Assembly (NCBI GenBank): GCA_025769875.1
Contig: JAGFNK010000037.1
Coordinates: forward strand, 1 to 64,000
From: Russula earlei
Lineage: Eukaryota; Basidiomycota; Agaricomycetes; Russulales; Russulaceae
DNA: 64,000 nt
Direction: 5' to 3'
Part shown: positions 56,995 to 64,000 of the stretch, one piece after another
How the letters are laid out: every line of letters begins with the position of its first letter
Numbering within the stretch: the stretch's first letter is position 1
The notes under the pieces: model-generated
Databases searched by the model: none
What the model was told of the DNA's origin: nothing
The model's input: only the letters and a program-made list of their open reading frames with translations
Made by a program: the position numbers and the translations under genes

Positions 56995-57640
56995 AAATGC
57001 CAGTGTCTCAGTCATGCACACTACCAGCAACAACACACCATTGTCACCTCATGCCACCAGCACCATTGCCCAAAGAGACCAAGGCCTTGGGCCTGAGCCC
57101 AGCAATGCTGCCCCACTGAAAGATCAGACCCCACCACCACCATGTCACCATAGGAGAAGCTGCCAATGCAAGCACCATGCTGCACCATGCTTCACCATGC
57201 CACCTCTTTCATCACATCCCTGTCCACATGTACACCCTTGTTTATGCATGCTGCTACCACCTGCAGTGATCAAGACCTTGTTGCTGCACCTGCAAGACAA
57301 TAGCACAAGCAATGCACAAGTGACACCCTCATGCCCACACTGTTCCATGATGCCATTGATAATGCCCTTACCTCTTGCCACCCCATTGTTATGATCTGTC
57401 CATCCTTTGGCTCATCACTAACCCCCTTGTTCCTGTTGTTACTATTTTTCCACCTCACCCTCATCCCCTTGGTTACATTTTATCCCCTGATGCTGGTCCC
57501 CCTGTTGGTTCACATTTCACTTATACTGACTCGTCTCCACCTTTCTCATATTGTGTTTTAACTATTGTTCTGATCCCTTTCTGCCATTGGTTCTGACTCT
57601 ATCTATTGTTCTACTTATAGTACTGTACAGCCTTGCTCCA
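56995..57640 (+). mobile_element. Decayed C-rich element, right part
   Basis: Continuation of the element split by the solo LTR. The landmark order caccaccatgtcacc, ggagaagctgccaatgcaag, ctgctaccacctgcagtg, gcacctgcaagacaatagcac matches 15200-15370 with CpG replaced by TpG or CpA. Same order again at 63785-64000. Confidence 0.65.
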
Positions 57641-57844
57641 TACAGTATTTAAGCACCTGTAGAAGCTGGGGAATGTCCCAAGCTTAGCTTCATCTCATTT
57701 CCTGTCACATCTCCTGCTCTGTATCCTCTCTCAAATCATAAGTCTCTTGTGCTGGCTTACACTCTGCTTGACTTGAGTTCACTAAAGGGAACCTTTGTAT
57801 TCCTCTTCCTCTTCATGCTCTCCATCCTCATTGTCAAGACACGT

Positions 57845-58740
57845 ACTGCTGATCACTTAAGGACTCAGGAGCAGGTGGGCAAGGGTTGGAACAGATGGTA
57901 TGCGGCGAAGGCGGCGTTGAACAAGAGGACAAGCCAAACGACGAGGAGGTACCAGATGGGGACTGGTAGGTGCTGCAAGAGACAAAGGCGAAGGCTAGAG
58001 GCCAGTGTAGCGAGGGGCTTTAAACAAGGCGGTTGTTGAAGAGTACCTTGAAGACGAGAGTAGACTTTAAACTGAGCAGTTGCAGGGGAGTACCCAGGAG
58101 GATGAGAGTATCACAAATGGACAGTCTGACGACTGCCATGCTTCATTGGGGCTTATATACAGTATACAGGGTCGATTACAAAGAACTGGGACTATTCTAG
58201 ACTCTTTGGTATCACCCAATAGGACTACAGAGGCATAAACTTGCTTGTGTCAAGTTTCAGGCTTACTGAGCGTATTACTGATCATTGTGGAGCGATGACA
58301 TCATTATGATGTCACTGTGGAGCGCTTAGTGAGCCTATGAGGTCACTGTGGAGTCACTCAGTCAGCCATGATGTCATTGGAGCCTTGATGACGTCAGATG
58401 ATTTATGCAACAGTTTCTAAGAGTTTGTGCCACTGTTTCGGGTCCTTGGTGGCTGGGTGGCCATGTGGCTGCCACGCGATGATTACCCAATTAGGAAAAG
58501 GGTGCCTGGTCGTGTTATAGTGCCTTTGCAATAGCGATATCTTGTACCGCAGGAGGGATAGCCCGGAAAATGGAAGGGAGTCGGTAATGCAAAGTGAGAG
58601 AGGTCTCTCTTGAGTGAAATAGGACAATCTACAGCCAGGATCTGGCCTTGGTTCGTAACACTCATCCTCCTCTTCTGTGAAGTAACTATTAAGACTTACT
58701 GTTAAATAATCCAGTTCAAGAGTGAGGAAGAAGTTCAGAG
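57845..58740. mobile_element. CpG-bearing repeat insertion
   Basis: 57865-58165 is related to the inverse of 61965-62240 and to 59680-59960 (ggacagtctga.gactg, ttatatac). This copy keeps CpGs (atgcggcgaaggcggcg) that are TpG/CpA in its relatives. 58230-58390 holds a degenerate tandem array based on gatgtcactgtggagcg. No transposase or polymerase frame recognised. Confidence 0.5.
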
Positions 58741-60755
58741 ACAAGTAATCTTCACCACAGGTAACCTGTGGGTAAAGACCCTGACCTGTACCCATTTATA
58801 CCCATACCCATTTATACCTGTACCTGTTTATACCCATACCTGTTTATACCTGTACCCTCAGTGTAAGGGTATGGGTTTTCCATGCTACAGGTACGGGTAC
58901 TCCATGGGTAGTCTATTGTGGGTAGGGGTTAGATGTTTTAGTCATTAGTCATATGATTTTGTAGCTGAAACACATTGTACTACTTAAGCTGCAATCCATT
59001 TGTCATCAGCCACCTTCCTTCACATCCATTTGTTTTTATTCTGTAAATGCAGAAAAGCACCCTCTCAAACTTGTTGCCAAGCTGCACAAGCTCATGGAGT
59101 GTTGATCACGAAAGCACACAAAGCCCTTGCCACCTTGAACAACAACCTGCTTGCCACACATGAGTGGCTAAAAAACAACCTCAGGACCTCTGGCGCTAAA
59201 AAGGCCACCAATATTGCACACCGCACTGCTGGCAAGGGCCTTGTTGGTGTGTCCATCCTTTTGCACAGGACAGGTGGTGGCAGCCCACCATGGAGTCCAT
59301 ATATAGTATCTATGATACATGTACTGTATAGTTTTTCCACAGCTGGTGAAATGCCACATGCTTTGCCACCGCACTTCCAATTTTAGCACACCCACATCCA
59401 TGGGTATGGGTCATATGAGGGGTATGAAGACTGGGACCCAGACCCGTACCTGCATGTACCCCTACCCGCATACCTGGCAGGTTGCACTTACCTGTGGTGA
59501 ACACCAGAGACAAGTTGACTGAGTTCAAGGATGAAGTTGGCTATGAGGATAATCCAAACTGCTCCATCATGCTCAGTAAGCTGCTGAGTAAGGAGGTCCT
59601 ATATGATGAGTAAGGGCCTTTAGCATCCATATGTTATGTTTCCTGCTTGGAGCATGTGTGAAGTGTCAGAACTCACTGTTGAACAATCCAGTTCAAGAGT
59701 GAGGTAGGAACTTGGAGATGAGTTGACTGAGTTCAAGAATGAAGTTGGCAAAGAGCACAGTCCAAACAAGTAGCAAGTACCAGAGAGGGACTGGTATTGG
59801 CTGTGAGAGATGATCATGGAAAGAGAGGGCCAGGATGTACTAGATAGGACAGTCACAAAGGTACTCAGTACCCTTGGTAATGGAATGCCACAAATCAAAT
59901 GGACAGTCTGAAGACTGTCTGCCACTTTATTGAGCACTTATATACTACAAGGGAACTGCTAAATAAAGAACAAGTCATAACCTTGTTATCAAGCACAATG
60001 AGAGATGAGTAAGACATTGGGGAATGCTTAGTGAGCATGCTCAGTCATGCCTCATAAGCTGCTGATTAAGGAGGCCCTAGATGATGAGTAAGGGCCTCTA
60101 GTGTCCATGTGTTCACTGCCTAGTGCATGTGCAAAGCATCTGATTTATTTACTGTTAGTTAGCTTAGGGCTGGTCTTTTGGGGTCTTGGGGTATTTGATG
60201 GTAGGAGGTGTTTCCTATAAGGCCCTCTATAAGGTTCTATTAGGATCCTTAGAGTTGACCCTAAGATTAGTATTAAGGTCCCTAGTGTTGTCTTATAGTT
60301 TGTTCTAAGGTTATTAGAGTTAGTCTAATAACATGTTCTAGGGTCTATAGTATCTTCATCAGCATCCAATATAAGGACTTTAGGGTTGTCCTAAAGGGTC
60401 CTTAGAAGGTCTTTAGTGTTATCCTTTACTGCTAGATAGGTTGCCACTAAGTAGGGCTTGCCATATGTTGATTGTGCTTAGAATCAATTGTGCCACAATG
60501 TGCACATGATATTGTGGACACCTCTAGACACCCCTTTTGGCTGTGCAAACAGGGTGGCACCATGGAGCCTAGGTTTCCTCTCATAGGGAAGGGTTCTTCA
60601 AGGACCCTCTCTGGGAAGCAGTTTATGACATGAAGCACATGATTGTTAAGGCTCCAAAGTGCCTGAAATAAGATCAATGGTCGCGTCTATGAACACATTC
60701 CTACCAATGCAAATATGCTTGAGTCAAGCAAGCAATACTTGTGGAGGGGAAGGAG
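58741..60755. repeat. Old repeat mosaic
   Basis: CpG-poor. Contains TACCCA/GGGTAY arrays arranged as inverted halves (about 58775-58920, and 59395-59480), another copy of the repeat of 57865-58165 (59680-59960), and a stretch of ccttagg/cctaagg-like words at 60170-60430. No gene recognised. Confidence 0.5.
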
Positions 60756-61150
60756 TGTTAGATCCTTCTGGAGTATGGAAACAAGATGAGAGGGGCTCTG
60801 CAGACGGGGTAGGAGTCAACTGTTTGGGATTGGCAAACTAAGTCGAGCTTAGGGCTCAACTGCTACAGACTGGGGGCTTTATATAGCCCTACAGGGATAA
60901 GGTTCATGCTACGTAGTACTGGTTGGTGTTATAGAAGCAAGAAGCGGCTCATAGAAGCGAGGTTGCTTCTATGTAAACGATCTCTGTGCTGGAAGCATTA
61001 AGTGCTTCCCTAGTAGCAATCTCGGTGTCATAAGTACTTTCCTAATCAAGGAAGCGATGTATGTGGAAATACAGGAACATCTGGAACAGAAGCAATGCTA
61101 CTCATTGCTTCTTCAATACATCTTCAGAAAGATATGATCAATGCGTTCCG
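60756..61150 (+). mobile_element. LTR-like segment
   Basis: Starts tgttagatccttctggag and shares gtcgagcttagggctcaac with the family 2 LTR (gtcaagcataaggctcgac). Contains many short inverted gaagc/gcttc words. CpGs are present, unlike the flanks. No matching TAACA end or target duplication found, so it is truncated or of another subfamily. Confidence 0.45.
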
Positions 61151-61734
61151 AACGCGATATTAATGAACATAAACGATCAAGATCTGACACATGCATGATG
61201 CAAACGGTGCAGTCCATAGTTCATGTGTTCTGGCATCTTCCGGACCCCGTACCACAGGCAAGGACAATGCTTAAGGATGAGTGGGCTGGAGCCAAGGCAA
61301 GTGACATCAATGGTGATCAACTTGAGCTGTTGTCATTGTCTGCTGACATGGGGTGAGGACCATGGCAGGGATGTTGTTGAGAGGTGAGTGCATGAGAAGG
61401 GAAGGGAGAAGAGAGAGTGAATGCATGGCACAGGAGGGGGCTGGTACAGCATCCAACAAAGAGCTAGGGAGAGAGCTGATATCCTTGACAAGTTGTTTGA
61501 ATGTGTTGGGAGTGGACATTTTGGATGCAGAAGATGTACTTGAGCAAAAAGGAAGGTTGTGAGGGAAGCACAGATATGATGATGAAAAATGATGCAGATA
61601 TGACAATGAAAAATGACAGGGAACAATGGTGTGTCCATGCAAAGTTGATAAATTGGAGTTTGATGATTACCCCCCCAAAATGGTCAAAGCCATGGCTTGA
61701 CAGCCTGGCTTTGGCTTTTCAGATCATAGGCCAG

Positions 61735-61835
61735 GCCAAAGCTGTCATGAAGCTGTCACTTTGGCCCAGCTGTCATGAAGCTGTCACAGCTGTCATGAAG
61801 CCATCACAGCTGTCATGAAGCCATCACTTTGGCCC
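61735..61835. repeat. Short tandem array
   Basis: About four to five degenerate copies of agctgtcatgaagc.tcac (around 21-28 bp), some followed by tttggccc. In a CpG-free context inside the old repeat block. Confidence 0.75.
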
Positions 61836-61964
61836 AGCTCAGCCCAGCCTATTTCAGCCTGGCTTGGCCTGGCTCACAGCCTGAAGCCAGGCCAGGCACA
61901 ACCTATCTAGAATAATCCCTATAGTTTGTACCCAGCCCTGTACAAAGCATATAAGCCCCAATGT

Positions 61965-62681
61965 AGCATGGCAGTTGTTAGACTGTCCATTTGTGATACT
62001 CTCATTTCTCAAAGTACTCCTCTGTGACCACTTTGTCTAAAGCACCCCTCTTCTAAGGTATCCCTTTGTAACCACCTTGTTTAAAGTCACTCACACTGGC
62101 CTCTTGTCTTCACCTCTGTCTCCAGCAACATCTGCCAGTACCCATCTAGTATCTGCTGTTAGTTTGGCTTGTCCTCCTTGGCAATATCATTGTCAATGTT
62201 CATTGCCTTGTCCAACTCCTTGCTCCACCTGCTCCTGAACCTTAGTGGTCAGCAGTATGTGTCTTGACACAAAGTCTTTGATGTTATCTCAGACAAAAGA
62301 GTATGAGTTTGAGATGGGAGGGACCTCTATTGCTTTGCAAGAAGGTTTGGGTAGAAAAGGCATAGTTGTGACTGACTCAGAGAGTAAGTCAAGCATAAGG
62401 CTTGACTTTCAATACATCAGGGTATATATACCATATCTTGAGAATGGCTGATCCAAATTGTACAAAACTCAGGGAGCACATAGCTGAGACCCTCTACTAT
62501 CTGCAGAGAGAAATTTTGAACCAATTGTATCAACAATGACTCACATGTGAGTCATCCTAGCTAAGCAATTAGTATGCAACACAGTAAGCAATCAGTAAGC
62601 AACAGTCAGCAAATCAGTAAGCAAGACACATAAGCAAGCATAGGTAAGCAGTCAGTCCAGAATGCAGTTCAATTCCTAACA
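61965..62681. mobile_element. Inverted repeat copy and family 2 LTR remnant
   Basis: 61965-62240 is the inverted, CpG-free relative of 57865-58165. About 62260-62681 matches the right 420 bp of the solo LTR at 56450-56994 and ends TAACA, but its left end and target duplication are missing. Confidence 0.6.
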
Positions 62682-64000
62682 GGGTGTTTTTTTTTTTGTT
62701 TCATTCACATGTGCTCTCTCATCCTCTCCCCTCTCCTTCCCACCAAGCAGTCCCCTGTTGGCCTGTTGCGCAGCATAGAGTGCAGCTAACAGGCCAAGCA
62801 ACCCACCTTAGAGGTTGTGCTAATGCTCAAGTGATATTGGGGTGTAGAGCAATGTGTATACTCGTCTACATGTATGGTATTTATACCTCTATGACCCAGG
62901 GCTATTCCTAAGTCCAAAAGAGGTGACTACAGGTGTCCACTATATTGCGCACTCAGTGATGTGTGATGTGGAAACATTCTAGACACAGCATAACACTGCA
63001 TCTTGTGATAGATAGCATAGTATGCATAACCCTATTGCCATAAGTGCATATGCTAAAGTTCTGTCTAACATGTAACATATCTAAGTGGATCTTGAACCTT
63101 GTATGAAGGTCTTCACCTTCTTTGATCCATTTGGGTTCTGGTTCAACATGGCCTTCAAGCTACCTCCCCACTCCCTTCTTCTGTGTCACTTCAGTGGTGT
63201 TAATGTCCATAACTCAGGCATGGTCATAGCAACCTTGCAATGGCCACAAATCCTGATCATGGCCTATAGCCACTGTGATGACCTGGCTGCCATAAGAGTG
63301 ACATGCCCATGGCTGTGATGATGACATGTCTACCCTGGCAATTTTTTATCTTGCTCTTCCACCCTCTTGCATTCCTTTGCAATGCCCTCTGCTTTGCAAG
63401 CTCCTCCAGCATGCATGGCAACTCCAGGCAAAACCCACAAGAACAACACCAGCTCTCACCTTCATCCTTGTGTCACCTGTCATTGCCTTCACATTGCCTG
63501 CTCCCATCATCCCTGTGGTTCCTGCACATCCAGCATCACCCATCATTGCCTCAACACCACCCTACAGCCTCAGCCATGCCACTCAGCCTCAGGCCCTGGC
63601 TCAGCCTCTCAGCCTCAGCCTCAGCCGCTGCCACCGCTCAGCCCCTCAGGAAACTACATCCTACTAGAAACACCTAGAATGAACTAGAGTGTACTAGAAA
63701 TGACCCAATATAGTAATTCTAGTCACTTCTAGCCACTTCTAGTAGTGACAGCTTTGCTGATCTGAGGCTGAGAAAGATTAACAGCTGCCATGACAATGTT
63801 GCCACAGGAGAAGTTGCTGATGCAAGAACCATGCCTCCCCTTCCACCACATCCCCATCCATCCATACAACCTCATCCATGAGTGCTGCCATCACCTGCAG
63901 TGGCAAAGACCTTATCATCACACCCATAAGATGACAGCACAAGCAATGTGCAAATCACCCCCTCAGATGCTCACACCTTTCCATGATGCCATTGCCAATG
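62682..64000 (+). mobile_element. Decayed C-rich element, second old copy (runs off the window)
   Basis: 62760-62800 shares agagtgcagctaacaggc with 4418-4435. 63340-63660 has the Ala/Pro/Ser/Gln-coding low-complexity stretch (cagcctcagcctcagcc). 63785-64000 matches 57130-57350 and 15200-15400 in order. CpG nearly absent. No intact ORF. Confidence 0.6.

Noticed and set aside
1..64000. CRISPR arrays, bacterial operons, ribosome binding sites
   Set aside because: Intron-containing genes and family content show a fungal nuclear genome; no regularly spaced repeats of CRISPR type are present.

Overview
The window reads as nuclear DNA of a filamentous basidiomycete, most likely an agaricomycete. 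Introns are short (about 45-80 nt, GT..AG). The gene content fits that group: a GPI-type fungal acid phosphatase, a P-loop 'G domain' protein of the kind expanded in mushrooms, a type I-like metacaspase, STRAP, three DUF6699-like proteins and a GT8 glycosyltransferase. The sequence also carries many transposon remains of different ages. All calls come from reading translations and splice sites by eye; no database was searched.

Layout. (1) About 1-8.8 kb: a direct segmental duplication. Each unit has a seven-exon secreted acid phosphatase on the minus strand. The second unit ends in mitochondrial ribosomal protein uL30m; the first stops inside that gene and keeps only its C-terminal half. Two solo LTRs of one family, each with a perfect 5-bp target duplication, sit in and beside the first unit, and a small exon fragment of the G-domain family lies between the units. 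(2) 8.8-22 kb: a transposon island. It holds a TA-flanked TIR element carrying a broken PH-domain gene fragment, a decayed G-domain gene, a C-rich low-complexity element body, a second TIR element, and a decayed STRAP gene wedged between two pieces of the C-rich element. An apparently intact two-exon gene for a small secreted protein (16460-16880) survives inside it. (3) 22.5-27.6 kb: two same-strand genes, a P-loop G-domain protein and a metacaspase, both with N-termini that look like acylation signals. (4) 27.6-55.3 kb: gene-poor host DNA with three DUF6699-like genes, a GT8 glycosyltransferase with a His-Thr tail encoded by a dinucleotide repeat, and some weak candidate genes. (5) 55.6-64 kb: an older transposon block, strongly CpG-depleted (I see no CpG from about 61261 to 62768). 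It contains decayed relatives of the C-rich element, a solo LTR with perfect target duplication, and younger CpG-bearing insertions.

How the parts relate. The two phosphatase copies have decayed in opposite ways: the first keeps the catalytic NDGHDT motif but has lost its GPI-anchor tail by a frameshift, while the second keeps the tail but reads NDGRNT. The G-domain/metacaspase pair is the best candidate here for a linked functional system, possibly membrane-associated cell-death or self/non-self machinery, but only neighbourhood and N-terminal motifs support this. The transposon island repeatedly contains host-gene fragments (PH domain, STRAP, G-domain), which suggests elements that capture genes or insert into them.
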